A stretch of DNA of 64,000 nucleotides from Erysipelotrichaceae bacterium (GCA_017512885.1 JAFWEP010000003.1:124001-188000), one strand, 5' to 3'; numbered from the stretch's first letter, positions 8,096-17,539 are shown. Notes: generated by a model from the letters alone, not told the origin. A program made the numbers and translations.

Positions 8096-8992
8096 ATGTA
8101 TGATGTCGTGATCGTTGGGGCCGGTACTGCCGGTCTGACTGCAGCTATCTATGTACAGCGGGCCGGAAAGCACGCTTTGGTGCTGGAAGGCAATGCCTAT
8201 GGCGGACAGATCATCAACACCCAGGATATCGCCAATTTCCCGGCGATCCCCCACATCTCCGGTTTCGAATATGCCACGGCCCTCTATCAGCAGACGCTGG
8301 ATCTGGGAGCTGAGATCCGCTTTGAAGCAGTATTGGCCATCGATAAAACGGAAGAAGGCTATAACGTCCGCACCCGCAGTGCTGACTATCCCTGCAAGTC
8401 CGTCATTCTGGCGACCGGTGTCCAGAGAAGAGAGATGGGCCTGCCCAATGAGAAGGAACTGGTCGGCAAAGGCGTCTCCTACTGTGCGACCTGTGACGGG
8501 GCATTCTTCCGCGGCAAGGACGTCGCTGTCTACGGCGGCGGCAATACCGCTCTCGAAGATGCCGAGTTCCTGACCCGCTTCTGCCGGAAAGTCTATCTGA
8601 TCCACCGCCGGGATGCCTTCCGCGGGGACAGTGCCAATGTCGAAAAACTTCAGAACAAGGAGAACCTCGAGTTCGTGCTGAACTGCACGGTCAAGGAACT
8701 GAAGGCCGAGGGCAAACTGACTTCCGTCATCGTCACCAACAAGATCACCGGCGAAGACCGTGAACTGCCGGTCGACGGACTCTTCGTCGCCATCGGCCAG
8801 ATCCCTTCCAACCAGGCTTTCGCCGATCTGGTGGAACTGGATGAAGCCGGTTATATCGTAGCCGGGGAGGACTGCAAAACGACAGCCGATCATATCTTCG
8901 CTGCCGGAGACTGCCGCACCAAGAAAGTACGTCAGCTGACGACAGCCGCCGGAGACGGCGCCGTCGCCGGCCTGGCCGCATCCGAGAACTAG
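8096..8992 (+). CDS. trxB: thioredoxin reductase
   Basis: A 298-residue flavoprotein that reduces thioredoxin with NADPH. It has the FAD motif VIVGAGTAGLTAA, the redox-active CATCDG near residue 135, the NAD(P) motif VYGGGNTALEDA and the C-terminal FAD motif FAAGDC. The ATG at 8096 lies 8 nt after AGTGAGG; a second ATG at 8090 is too close to that site. The last codons and stop form the left arm of the terminator that follows. Confidence 0.93.
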   Translation: MYDVVIVGAGTAGLTAAIYVQRAGKHALVLEGNAYGGQIINTQDIANFPAIPHISGFEYATALYQQTLDLGAEIRFEAVLAIDKTEEGYNVRTRSADYPCKSVILATGVQRREMGLPNEKELVGKGVSYCATCDGAFFRGKDVAVYGGGNTALEDAEFLTRFCRKVYLIHRRDAFRGDSANVEKLQNKENLEFVLNCTVKELKAEGKLTSVIVTNKITGEDRELPVDGLFVAIGQIPSNQAFADLVELDEAGYIVAGEDCKTTADHIFAAGDCRTKKVRQLTTAAGDGAVAGLAASEN

Positions 8993-9012
8993 AAGCCTGC
9001 GGGCTTCTTTTT
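8991..9012 (+). terminator. Rho-independent terminator after trxB
   Basis: AGAAGCC (8991-8997) pairs with GGCTTCT (9002-9008), followed by TTTTC. The stop codon of trxB (8990-8992) overlaps the left arm. Confidence 0.85.
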
Positions 9013-9014
9013 CA

Positions 9015-9049
9015 TTGACAGATCACAGAAACACGGTATCCTAAGGGAA
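9015..9049 (+). promoter_or_regulatory. Promoter of the VTT gene, predicted leaderless
   Basis: TTGACA (9015-9020) and TATCCT (9037-9042) are separated by 16 bp. The ATG follows the -10 by only 7 nt, so transcription should begin at or next to the start codon. Confidence 0.65.
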
Positions 9050-9784
9050 ATGAACCGCAACCGTGCCAGCAACATCGCCAGTATCATCCTGCTGATCTCG
9101 ATCGGTGTCGTACTGATCTTCCTTTTGGCCGGCCTGTTCTGGCAGCGCTACGGCAACAGTATCCATAATCTGATCCTGGTATTGGAACACGGCAGTGAAC
9201 AGGAGATCGAGAACTACCTGCGGGCCAGAGACTTTTCCAAAGGCCTCTTCCTGGTCTTCCTGATCTCGGTCTTCCAGGTCGTCAGCATCATCATCCCCGG
9301 TATGCCGATCCAGATCGCAGCCGGATCGATCTATGGCTGGTGGGGAGCTTTCTTAGTCTGTTACCTTGGCTTTGTCTTCGCCAATATCGTGATCTTCATC
9401 ATTGCGAGACTGTTGTCAGGAAAGATCGATCTCTTCTCCCGCTTTGAAGCCGGGCGGAAGATGAAGGAACGTCTGGACGGGGACGATCCCCTCTACTGGA
9501 TGGCGATGGCTTATCTCGTACCGGGCGTGCCCAACGGCATCATCCCTCACGTAGCAGCCAATTCCCGCATCACCCTGGCCGATTTCCTCTTAGCCGTCTC
9601 TTCCACAGTCTGGATCCAGATCGCCTTAAACTGTGCAGCCGGCTACTTTCTGGTCCGCGAAGAATACACCTTCATGGTGCTCTCCTTCCTCTTGCAGATC
9701 GGGCTGATCCTCTTAGCCCGTCGCAACAAAGACAAGCTCTTACAGCTCTACAGTCACTTCCGCAAAGAGATCCATGTAGATTAA
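9050..9784 (+). CDS. VTT-domain membrane protein (TVP38/TMEM64, DedA-like)
   Basis: A 244-residue integral membrane protein with an N-terminal helix near residues 10-30, then the VTT core: QVVSIIIPGMPIQIAAGSIYG, a re-entrant-loop type segment, and MAYLVPGVPNGIIPHVAA. Proteins with this fold are linked to lipid scrambling or membrane homeostasis; the substrate here is unknown. No clear ribosome site precedes the ATG, and the promoter position suggests leaderless translation. The stop overlaps the terminator stem. Confidence 0.85.
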   Translation: MNRNRASNIASIILLISIGVVLIFLLAGLFWQRYGNSIHNLILVLEHGSEQEIENYLRARDFSKGLFLVFLISVFQVVSIIIPGMPIQIAAGSIYGWWGAFLVCYLGFVFANIVIFIIARLLSGKIDLFSRFEAGRKMKERLDGDDPLYWMAMAYLVPGVPNGIIPHVAANSRITLADFLLAVSSTVWIQIALNCAAGYFLVREEYTFMVLSFLLQIGLILLARRNKDKLLQLYSHFRKEIHVD

Positions 9785-9808
9785 AGGCCATCAAGCGATG
9801 GCCTTTCG
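9783..9808. terminator. Bidirectional terminator
   Basis: AAAGGCCATC (9783-9792) pairs perfectly with GATGGCCTTT (9797-9806) around a 4-nt loop. It lies between the convergent VTT and M56 genes and overlaps the VTT stop codon. Confidence 0.85.
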
Positions 9809-9822
9809 CATTCTGTTCATCT

Positions 9823-12723
9823 TTACTGTGGGTACTTCTGCAGCAGGTCCATATAGAGACTGTCCAGGTTATCTGCCGAGGACAGCAGATCCCTGCCCAG
9901 TGTCTGCATCTCTCCTCCCTCCGGACCGAGAGTGAGCGTATTGTCCAGAGGACAGGTCTCGATCAGATAGTCCGTACCGCCATCCCGATGCAGGCGTACG
10001 GTCAGCGATCCTCCGCCGATACTGACTCCGTAGATATAGTCTTCGGCTGCTTCCATCCGTCCTAAGCGCTCATAACACTCCCGGATCTCTTCCGGATCGC
10101 TCAGCCGGATCTCAGTCTTCTCACCGTAACTGCTGTAGGTCACGATGATCTCATCGACTTCTTCGCCGCTGTCCAGATACAGCAGGGAGTGTTCCTTCTG
10201 ATAGAAGGCATAGGACGTTTCGATCGAGAGCACATCGGCCACTTCGGCAGTCTTATTGGTGAAGGTCATCTCGTAAGGCCGGTATGTCACCTTGACGCCT
10301 TCCCCGACTTCCAGTCCGTCCAGCTGTTCCTCTTCCGCAAAGAAGATGAGCGGAGTCTCTGCACTGCTGAACAGGTCAAGTTCCCACTTTCCCTCTTTGA
10401 TCGTTGAAGGATGCATGGACGCGATCTGTCCCTGAGCGCTGTAAGTTCGTACCGGATCCGTTACCAGGCCCCAGCCGTCATAGCTCACATAGCCCTCACC
10501 CTGTTTTTCCCGGTACTGCATATGCAGCAGGATCGTTCTGTCGATCCTTTCGATCACCTGCAGGGAAAGGAGACCTTTCTGATCAGCCGTAACGGCGCCC
10601 ATCGACTCCAGCCATTCACTGGAGGTCGTATCGATCAGGAAGATATCCGGGACCGGTTCCGGATCCTGCTGCAGGAACTGTGCAAACAGAGACTCCTCGA
10701 AGGCAATCGTTCCGGGATCGAGGACACCGTTTTCATAGATATTGTTGTTGAGGCGTTCGCCATACAGGTCTTTTACCATCTCCAAGAGCGGATAGTAAGA
10801 GATCTCTTCATTCAGTTCCTCGCACCAGCACCAGCCTGCTTCGTAACCTGTCGCTTCCTTTCCGGATGTGACTTTGCAGGCATCGCTTCGTACCGGCGTC
10901 ATTTCCAATGGGAACCACTGTTTCAGGAGATCCGGATCCGCGATATATGTCTTCGCTTCCTTGGTCCAGGAACTGTCATAATCGATCAGGACCGTCTCCG
11001 GATAAGTCGCCTGTTCATAGTCATAGTGCGTCATCCGGTAGATCGGCGTCTGCTGCGGATCATCCGTAAAGTAGCCCGGCACGGCGTAGCAGGAGATCTC
11101 ACTGCCGATATTCTTTGCCTGTGTAAAGGGTGTCATATCTTCGTGATAATCTACCAGCAGATCGCAGTCATTCTCGCTCAGATGAAACTTCCGCCACTCT
11201 GCTTCCACTTCCTTTTCGCCGACGTGATCACGCAGCAGGACCTCTTCTCCGGTCTGTACGAAGTAATGTCCTTCCGCGTTGAAGATCACTTTAAGTGTTG
11301 CTGAATAGGTCACCGGTATCGAATCCGGCAGCGGCCGGGAAGAAGCTTCATAAGTACCGAGCGTCAGTTCTTCGCCGAAGACGATCGGTCTCTTTCTGCT
11401 GTCGCTGAGAGTCCTGACCGTTTCAATGGAGAAGGAAAAATCGGTAGTATTCAGGTAGTTACTGCTTCCAAAGACGACCGGAGCACAGATCTCTTTTTCT
11501 CCTGCCGTCACTCGCAGGCGCATCCCGCGCATCCGATGGTTGCTCATGATGTTCGGATCGCTGATCACACGGATCTCTTTCCAGTCGGAAGCAGACAGCA
11601 GATCGTAAGAGACTGTCCTTTCATAAGTATCCTCCAGCCACTCATTGCGGTAATACTCTGTCTGGAACGTCACCGTCTGCGGTCTCTCTTTCAGCCGGAA
11701 AGAGTATTGCAGGTCCTTCAGCTCCATGCCCTGGACCTCCGTGTTGTCAGTCATTTTCTTCAGTTCGATAGTATTGCCGGCATTGCGGTCCGTCAGCAGA
11801 CCGATGCCTGCCGCCAAGCAGAGCAGCAGTGCCAGTGCAAGGACGATGACTTTCGGTCTCTTCCAGTTCGCCAGATTGACGATCCGTTTTCCGGTATCCC
11901 CTTCCCCGAAAGCTAACGGCATGCCCGGCGTCAGTTTCCTTCCCGCCGCGAGACGCAGCAGAGAAGCCGAGTAAGCCGGACGGATCTCTTCGCCCAATTC
12001 CGAGATGACTGCTTCGTCACAGCTCATCTCCATGTCTCTTTCAGCCAGGAAGAAAGCCAGCCAGACCAGCGGGTTGAACCAGTGCAGGCAGAGTGCCAGA
12101 TAATATAAGGCCTTGACCCAGGGATCTTTCCGGCGGATATGATAGCGTTCATGGAGCAGGATATAGCCGGTCTCTTCCGGACTCAGGGAAGACGGCAGAT
12201 AGATCTTCGGACGGATGAGACCGAGCACGAAAGGCGTATCGATCTGATCGGCATAGTAGACATTTTCTCCGGCCGGTACGGAGACCAGCAGCCGTTCCTT
12301 CAGCCCGTGATACGACAGCGCACTGTACAGCAGCATCGCTCCGACTCCGCTGAGCCAGAGGTACGGCAGGATCTTTCCTGCGGAAAACTGCGAAGCAGCA
12401 GCCGTTTCTTCTTTGATCGCCGGAACAGCGATCGTCTCTTCGTGGACGACGGTTTCCGGTCTTTCTGAAACGACCGGAGCCTGCGGTCTTTCCGCCGGCA
12501 GCACGATCGTCTGCATCTCCCGGAGATCTTCCTTTTCGAAGAGACCGACCGGTGTCTCCGGCGTGAACGGACACAGGAGACGGAAGAGCACGATCAGCCA
12601 GAGAGCGTAGGAAAACACCTTCGGCAGTTTCTTCAAAGGGAAACGGAGCAGGCAGATCACCGCAATGACCAGCGCCCCGGTCAGGCTCATATTCAGGATC
12701 CCGCCAAACAACTTCTCCAGCAT
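9823..12723 (-). CDS. BlaR1/MecR1-like M56 metalloprotease sensor
   Basis: A 966-residue membrane protein. Helices near residues 8-28, 36-52, 116-136 and about 285-305 form the M56 core. HERYH at residues 191-195 is the HExxH zinc site and a later ERDMEMSCDEAV supplies the third ligand. In BlaR1 this protease inactivates BlaI on signal. The roughly 650 extracellular residues do not show the penicillin-binding sensor pattern of classical BlaR1, so the signal may not be a beta-lactam. The ATG at 12723 follows the blaI stop by 2 nt with AAGGAG just upstream. Confidence 0.85.
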   Translation of the reverse strand: MLEKLFGGILNMSLTGALVIAVICLLRFPLKKLPKVFSYALWLIVLFRLLCPFTPETPVGLFEKEDLREMQTIVLPAERPQAPVVSERPETVVHEETIAVPAIKEETAAASQFSAGKILPYLWLSGVGAMLLYSALSYHGLKERLLVSVPAGENVYYADQIDTPFVLGLIRPKIYLPSSLSPEETGYILLHERYHIRRKDPWVKALYYLALCLHWFNPLVWLAFFLAERDMEMSCDEAVISELGEEIRPAYSASLLRLAAGRKLTPGMPLAFGEGDTGKRIVNLANWKRPKVIVLALALLLCLAAGIGLLTDRNAGNTIELKKMTDNTEVQGMELKDLQYSFRLKERPQTVTFQTEYYRNEWLEDTYERTVSYDLLSASDWKEIRVISDPNIMSNHRMRGMRLRVTAGEKEICAPVVFGSSNYLNTTDFSFSIETVRTLSDSRKRPIVFGEELTLGTYEASSRPLPDSIPVTYSATLKVIFNAEGHYFVQTGEEVLLRDHVGEKEVEAEWRKFHLSENDCDLLVDYHEDMTPFTQAKNIGSEISCYAVPGYFTDDPQQTPIYRMTHYDYEQATYPETVLIDYDSSWTKEAKTYIADPDLLKQWFPLEMTPVRSDACKVTSGKEATGYEAGWCWCEELNEEISYYPLLEMVKDLYGERLNNNIYENGVLDPGTIAFEESLFAQFLQQDPEPVPDIFLIDTTSSEWLESMGAVTADQKGLLSLQVIERIDRTILLHMQYREKQGEGYVSYDGWGLVTDPVRTYSAQGQIASMHPSTIKEGKWELDLFSSAETPLIFFAEEEQLDGLEVGEGVKVTYRPYEMTFTNKTAEVADVLSIETSYAFYQKEHSLLYLDSGEEVDEIIVTYSSYGEKTEIRLSDPEEIRECYERLGRMEAAEDYIYGVSIGGGSLTVRLHRDGGTDYLIETCPLDNTLTLGPEGGEMQTLGRDLLSSADNLDSLYMDLLQKYPQ

Positions 12724-12725
12724 AG

Positions 12726-13094
12726 TCACTCCTTCATCTGCGCAATGATCTTCTCGAGATCTTCGATCTCCTTTTCACTGAGACGCCGGCGCTTGCTGAA
12801 GGCTGTCAGAAAGGCCGGCAAAGAACCCTGAAAGGTATCGTCCACGAACTGTTCACTTTGAATGGTATAGAAGGTATTCTTGTCCATCAGCGAAGTGACG
12901 GTCCCCTTCTCATTCTGAAAGAGCCCGCGCTCGCAGAGACGTTTTAAAACGGTATAAGTCGTCGACTTCTTCCAGGAGAGCTTTTCTTCCGCGAGCTTCG
13001 CCAGCTCGCTCGAAGAGATCGGTTCCTTCTCCCAGATGATGTCGGCAAACTTTTCTTCGATCACACCTAAACGGATATCCGGCATAGTCGTCAC
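12726..13094 (-). CDS. BlaI/MecI/CopY-family repressor
   Basis: A 122-residue winged-helix repressor. The N-terminal half (RLGVIEEKFADIIWEK, then KKSTTYTVLKRLCERGLF) is the BlaI/MecI DNA-binding domain and the C-terminal half (FLTAFSKRRRLSEKEIEDLEKII) the dimerisation and cleavage region. It is cotranscribed with the M56 sensor and preceded by two matching operators, so it very probably represses its own operon. No beta-lactamase or penicillin-binding protein gene is adjacent. Confidence 0.9.
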   Translation of the reverse strand: MTTMPDIRLGVIEEKFADIIWEKEPISSSELAKLAEEKLSWKKSTTYTVLKRLCERGLFQNEKGTVTSLMDKNTFYTIQSEQFVDDTFQGSLPAFLTAFSKRRRLSEKEIEDLEKIIAQMKE

Positions 13095-13101
13095 CTCCGG
13101 T

Positions 13102-13140
13102 CTACATGTTGTAGAACTACTTTCATTCTACAAACTGTAG
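13102..13140. promoter_or_regulatory. Tandem BlaI-type operators
   Basis: Two near-palindromes, CTACATGTTGTAG (13102-13114) and CTACAAACTGTAG (13128-13140), share the TACA-N3-TGTA core of Bla/Mec operators. Their centres are 26 bp apart. They lie 8 and 34 nt before the BlaI start codon, where binding would block transcription. Confidence 0.8.
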
Positions 13141-13189
13141 ACCCTATTGTCAAGTGATCCCGTCCGGTCTCCCTCTTGTATAATGAAGA

Positions 13190-13222
13190 AAAGATCAGGG
13201 TTGTTCCCTGAGCCTTCCCTTT
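13190..13222 (-). terminator. Terminator on the minus strand
   Basis: Read on the minus strand, TCAGGGAACAACCCTGA forms a hairpin of 6 bp and is followed by a T-rich stretch (TCTTTTCTT). It would end transcripts coming from the ABC transporter genes before the blaI promoter. The rest of the gap 13141-13293 shows nothing else I recognise. Confidence 0.55.
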
Positions 13223-13293
13223 CTAACCATCTTTTTCTACACGATCATTAATTCTAAATGATCAGGGAAACGCATGACCATTCAGGATCATCG

Positions 13294-13446
13294 TTATGGT
13301 TTCCTGTATTTCACGGCATAGGTCTCTGTCTTTATGATCTGATACTCCAGTTTCCTGTATAAACGCATCGCCCGTTCGTTAGCCGGCTCGCAATACATAT
13401 ACGGCTTATTCCCGAACTTCAGACATTCATCATCCGGAAAGATCAT
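13294..13446 (-). pseudogene. Remnant of a GNAT acetyltransferase (C-terminal end)
   Basis: A 50-codon frame reads from an ATG at 13446 to TAA, ending in PANERAMRLYRKLEYQIIKT. That is the characteristic last strand and helix region of GNAT N-acetyltransferases (asn-x3-A-x2-LYxKxGF/Y). A stop codon lies immediately upstream in frame and the acetyl-CoA-binding loop is missing, so it is a decayed fragment. It lies downstream of the ABC ATPase in an AT-richer stretch. Confidence 0.6.
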
Positions 13447-13470
13447 TCCGGCATGTTTATATCAGCGTTT

Positions 13471-14130
13471 TTATCGAGTTTCGAGGATCTTCTTCCCGGT
13501 GATCGTGAACAACCTATCCGCTTCGCTGATCACTTCCGGATCATGAGAAACGACGATCATCGTTTTGCCTGTTTCATGTACCAGTGCTTTCAGCAGTTTT
13601 ATGATCTCCCGGCTCGTCTCCAGATCCAGATTTCCGGTAGGTTCATCCGCCAGGATGATATCTTTTTTCGTCAGCAAAGCTCTCGCAATAGCGACACGCT
13701 GCTGCTCGCCTCCGGAAAGAATACTGACCTTACGGGAAAACTGATCTTCCCGGATCCCAAGACGGCGCAGGGTCCTGCTGCATAAATCCGCATCGTATTT
13801 CGTGTCGCTGATCGCCAACGCGCAGCGAATGTTGTCCAGTACGCTCAGGTTACCGAAGAGATTGAAATTCTGAAAAATGAAGGCGATCTTCTTCCGACGG
13901 AATTCATCTCCATCCAATTGGCGTATATCTGTGCGATCAAACAGGATCCGACCTTCATATTCGGTCTCAAAGCCGCCCAGACAATACAATAAAGAAGTTT
14001 TCCCACAACCGGAACGGCCGGACAAAACATTCAATATACCTTCTGAAAAAGAGACATTCACATCTTTCAGCAGAACACGCAGATGATCACCATCCGGATA
14101 AGCATAAGAAAGATTTTTGATCTCAATCAC
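13471..14130 (-). CDS. ABC transporter ATP-binding protein, MacB/LolD type
   Basis: A 219-residue ATPase with Walker A GRSGCGKTS near residue 38, Q-loop IFQNFNLF, signature LSGGEQQR, Walker B IILADEPTGNLD and H-loop VSHD. The short length and LADEPTGNLD wording place it in the MacB/LolD/BceA group that works with FtsX-like permeases. The start is GTG at 14130, with AAAGGGG 9 nt upstream, and overlaps the permease stop by 8 nt. It energises the two permeases upstream; the exported or sensed substrate is probably a peptide or small protein. Confidence 0.9.
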   Translation of the reverse strand: MIEIKNLSYAYPDGDHLRVLLKDVNVSFSEGILNVLSGRSGCGKTSLLYCLGGFETEYEGRILFDRTDIRQLDGDEFRRKKIAFIFQNFNLFGNLSVLDNIRCALAISDTKYDADLCSRTLRRLGIREDQFSRKVSILSGGEQQRVAIARALLTKKDIILADEPTGNLDLETSREIIKLLKALVHETGKTMIVVSHDPEVISEADRLFTITGKKILETR

Positions 14131-15514
14131 GAACCCGTACCCCTTTCGTCAGTTTCTTCCTCTGCAGGAACACCGCTGTTCCGATGACCAGCAGATCAAA
14201 CAAGAAGATCATTCCCTGAAGCGGCCAATCAATATTTCCATGGAAATCAGGCAAGACTGTCTGAACGAATTCACCGTTTAGTGAATATGCATAAAACTCC
14301 TGCAAATACCTTTGCGAGGTGGCTGTTAGATAACGATCTATACCATACGTAATGAGGTACTCCGAAAAGACCCCCAAAAGCATCGTCAGCAGTACACAAC
14401 CGCTAAGGATCAGCATTACTGTCCGGTGCAGCTTCTTCAGAGATATACCTTGGATATAGAACAGCCGAAGGTCTTTTTGGATCCTCAGAAGATAATAGCG
14501 CACATACGAAATAAGAAAAGGCAGATACAGCAATGTCAACAGTACACAGAAAAAGGACGAGATCTTTTTGATCAACAGGATCTGTTTCAGTTGCTGCGCT
14601 ATATCAGTGCGGGACACTCTGACGCCGGTATCATAGATCCCTCCCGTCTTCCAGGAGTAATCATTGATATCCTGTACTGCATCTTCGATCTTTTTCTGAA
14701 AGTTCAAATAGCTTTCATGATCTTTCAAAGAAAAAACGATATTATCTATGTTCATACCGCCGTAATACTTCCCATCAAAGATCCCTCCGTTTAAATAGGA
14801 GTGCTCCTGATACAGTTTTTCCATAGTGCGGTTTTTCAGCAGGAACCCGTGCGAGTTCAGAAAAGTATCCTCCGCTCCATAACTATCGTCATAACGATCA
14901 AACGTATGGTAATAGCCGGAGACTTTCAAAGTGATGAGTTCCTCTCCTGAATCCTGTGCGGTCAGGTCGAGCGTTGAGCCGATTGGGAAAAGATCATGGT
15001 AAACATGTGGAACAATGATCTCGTCTTCCTGCAGTTCCTGAGTCAGACCGTCAAGCAAAAGTCCCTGTCGGTCGGTGAAAGAAAGATCCTCGATGCCGAA
15101 AGTTGTACCCCAGACTGTGCTCTCACCGCAGATAAAAAACATAGGTTGAGAAAGATTATACGAAAAGTAAACAACATCCTCATCATTTCCAAGTTCCTTT
15201 ACTTTCTGAAGAAAGTGATCAACACAGAGAAGATATTCATCGGTGTATGGCCGGTTTCCATCCGGGTCAAAAGCAACGTCATTTCCTAAACGGCTCACTC
15301 TGGTCAATGATCCGAAAAGATGATCATTATTCAGCGTGTAAGCACTCCTGATCGTACTGTAAAGCTCATTTTCGCTTCTGGCAGCATCCCTCAATACGAA
15401 GACCTGAGCGATCACGATATTCGCAAGCAAAAACATCAGCATCAAAGGAACCGGTGTTCTGTGCCTGAGAAAGTATCGAATGGGTGCGATATGCTGCTTC
15501 TCAATCTGTTTCAT
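14123..15514 (-). CDS. FtsX/MacB-like permease A
   Basis: A 463-residue membrane protein. One helix lies near residues 23-43, a roughly 250-residue external domain follows, and three helices cluster near residues 318-343, 365-390 and 430-450. This one-plus-three layout is that of MacB/FtsX permeases. I find no clear family name for the external domain. The start at 15514 lies inside the last codons of permease B and has GGAG 8 nt upstream. Codon use and base composition are more AT-rich than in the flanking operons. Confidence 0.75.
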   Translation of the reverse strand: MKQIEKQHIAPIRYFLRHRTPVPLMLMFLLANIVIAQVFVLRDAARSENELYSTIRSAYTLNNDHLFGSLTRVSRLGNDVAFDPDGNRPYTDEYLLCVDHFLQKVKELGNDEDVVYFSYNLSQPMFFICGESTVWGTTFGIEDLSFTDRQGLLLDGLTQELQEDEIIVPHVYHDLFPIGSTLDLTAQDSGEELITLKVSGYYHTFDRYDDSYGAEDTFLNSHGFLLKNRTMEKLYQEHSYLNGGIFDGKYYGGMNIDNIVFSLKDHESYLNFQKKIEDAVQDINDYSWKTGGIYDTGVRVSRTDIAQQLKQILLIKKISSFFCVLLTLLYLPFLISYVRYYLLRIQKDLRLFYIQGISLKKLHRTVMLILSGCVLLTMLLGVFSEYLITYGIDRYLTATSQRYLQEFYAYSLNGEFVQTVLPDFHGNIDWPLQGMIFLFDLLVIGTAVFLQRKKLTKGVRVRD

Positions 15515-17021
15515 TCAATATGCTCCGATAATCGTTTTGAACAGTTCTGCAGCGAAGAAAAATATAGAAGGACAGCAGACACACTGCTGCGGCAATGATC
15601 AATACCGGCAGATAGATCCAAGCCTGACCATACAAGCGCATATCTTCTGCCCGAAAAGCCAGATCTGCCGGATGAGCATAAGGGAAAGAATGAGCGAAAT
15701 CACTGCTCTGCATATCCAGAAACACCTGTTTTGCGAAAGTGTTTGTCATTATAAAAGCAGGAATAACGGAAAGAAGGATCGAGATCATCATGACCGCTCC
15801 TTCCAGGCAGGTCAGCAGCCGACAGACTTTTTCCTTTTTCAGTCCCAGTGATGAGTATTGAAAGACCATGCGCATACTGTCCCAAGCTGCGTTGAACAGT
15901 ATCAGCAAGACCGAGGAAAATGCCACAAGACCGCTCAGGACCGACAGAAGACGGATATTCTCTGAAAAGGAAAATACTGCAGCGATATACTCTGCATAGT
16001 CTTTAGTAGTCGCTGAATAAAACACTTTTCCTTCCTGATAAGCAATGGAGCTTTCGATAAAAGATACCAGCTCATTTAATTCCTGCAAGGATGAGCAATG
16101 AAAGATCGTCGAATAATAATGCAAGGTTTGTCTGGAAGAAGAATAGTAAGGATTATGCAGTTCCCGTTCTTCGATCGATCTCTGCAAATCGAAAACAAAT
16201 TGCTGGGGCACATAGATCGGCATGCCGTTACCGGCCTTTACGGCCGCATCATACTCAACAAAAGAATCAAATCCGCCTACTCTGTTGACTGTCCGGTATT
16301 CACCGACGATCTCCAGATCATAACTATCAATGGACTGGCAGTGATAGGGATCGGTAATATCCATCAGATGCACGATCAGATGGTCGCCCGGTTGCGGATC
16401 CAGGATATGATCACGGTCAGACAGCCGGTATGTTTCAGGGATCACACATACAGGATCGTTTCTTTCGATCTCCTGCGTTGTTATACTTCTTCCTTTAGTG
16501 ATCACGATCTGAAACAAAACGTCCAGATGGTCTTCTCGTTCACACCCTCGGAACTGACTCCAGATCCCGGGCTGTGCTTCTTCCTGAAAGTGCCGGATTT
16601 CCGCATCATAATTTGCTGCAGAGTTAATGTTGCCCGATGGAGCGAAAAGAGTCAGTCTTCCCTCTTCGATGTCACCCACAAAAACCGGCATCGTTGCATC
16701 TGTATTCACATAAGAGTTCGCATATATATACGGAAACTGTTCTTCCAGTTCCTGGCTGAACCGAAACAGTTCGGACGCATCGTCATTATGAAGCGGCGAT
16801 GCCCCGTTATCCTTGAGTATCGCACGCCGGGCACCGGATGTTTCTTCCGAAGTTAATGCAAGATAATAATCGATACTGCCGATCACCTGTTCCTGATAAA
16901 GCGTGGCTGCCTGTGCAGCAAGCAACGAAGAAAGGACTATGACAGAAAGGACAATATAAACTATTGCCCTTCTTAATATGGAATTACGATTCTGTCGATA
17001 TAGAAGATACGACAGTTTCAT
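15501..17021 (-). CDS. FtsX/MacB-like permease B
   Basis: A 506-residue partner of permease A with the same plan: an N-terminal helix near residues 17-40, a long external domain (about 45-340), then helices near 345-370, 400-425 and 465-490. Its stop overlaps the start of permease A by 14 nt, so the pair is coupled and probably forms a heterodimer. There is no good ribosome site before its ATG, only 13 nt after the secreted-protein stop; expression may depend on coupling to that gene. Confidence 0.7.
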   Translation of the reverse strand: MKLSYLLYRQNRNSILRRAIVYIVLSVIVLSSLLAAQAATLYQEQVIGSIDYYLALTSEETSGARRAILKDNGASPLHNDDASELFRFSQELEEQFPYIYANSYVNTDATMPVFVGDIEEGRLTLFAPSGNINSAANYDAEIRHFQEEAQPGIWSQFRGCEREDHLDVLFQIVITKGRSITTQEIERNDPVCVIPETYRLSDRDHILDPQPGDHLIVHLMDITDPYHCQSIDSYDLEIVGEYRTVNRVGGFDSFVEYDAAVKAGNGMPIYVPQQFVFDLQRSIEERELHNPYYSSSRQTLHYYSTIFHCSSLQELNELVSFIESSIAYQEGKVFYSATTKDYAEYIAAVFSFSENIRLLSVLSGLVAFSSVLLILFNAAWDSMRMVFQYSSLGLKKEKVCRLLTCLEGAVMMISILLSVIPAFIMTNTFAKQVFLDMQSSDFAHSFPYAHPADLAFRAEDMRLYGQAWIYLPVLIIAAAVCLLSFYIFLRCRTVQNDYRSILNETD

Positions 17022-17034
17022 TATTGTCTATATG

Positions 17035-17409
17035 CTACCAAACGGTAATGCTACTGGAAGTCGTATATCCGCCATAATAAACGGTAAAATATACGATTAC
17101 GGAATTGCCGCTTACCGCATAGGAAACATCATAGACAGATCCAGGACTTGCAGATACATTCAGAGAATACGACGTTATTGGTCCACTGGTCGTTGTGCGG
17201 TAAATGACGCCATTGACGTATACTGTCACGTAATAAGTAGCTGCCGGCGTCGAGATCGATACCTGTTTGCTTGTATTTACATCATGAGCTACAACTTCAT
17301 CGATGTCGATTGGGGTTTCCGGTTTTGTGGTTTCTTCGGCAAATGCATTCATAGGAGAAATTGCTGCAAGCATAAACACAGCCAGTATAACAGATAAGAC
17401 TTTTTTCAT
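17035..17409 (-). CDS. small secreted protein, first gene of the transporter operon
   Basis: A 124-residue protein with a signal peptide (KKVLSVILAVFMLAAISPMNAFA, cleavage likely after NAFA near residue 25). The mature part of about 100 residues is rich in Tyr, Val, Ser and Thr (YYVTVYVNG, YFTVYYGGY), consistent with a small beta-sheet protein and without cysteine. GGAGG lies 4 nt before the ATG. It begins the operon of two permeases and an ATPase, an arrangement reminiscent of lactococcin 972-type bacteriocin loci, but I see no direct similarity to that peptide family. Confidence 0.7.
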   Translation of the reverse strand: MKKVLSVILAVFMLAAISPMNAFAEETTKPETPIDIDEVVAHDVNTSKQVSISTPAATYYVTVYVNGVIYRTTTSGPITSYSLNVSASPGSVYDVSYAVSGNSVIVYFTVYYGGYTTSSSITVW

Positions 17410-17539
17410 TTGACCTCCTACTTATCGGTTTTTTGATCCATTCTGAAAACACGATTTAAATGATCCATTGGTATATCCCCCGTTCTTTTTTCGTCTTCAT
17501 TATTAAGGATAAATAGACGGAATATTGTGCTGAAGGAAT

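Noticed and set aside
10390-10440. STIK tetrad in the M56 protein as a penicillin-binding nucleophile.
   Set aside because: It stands in a short loop without the SxN and KTG motifs expected of the fold.
17035-17409. Lactococcin 972 peptide.
   Set aside because: Signal peptide and context fit, but the mature sequence lacks the family's tryptophan/glycine pattern that I would expect.
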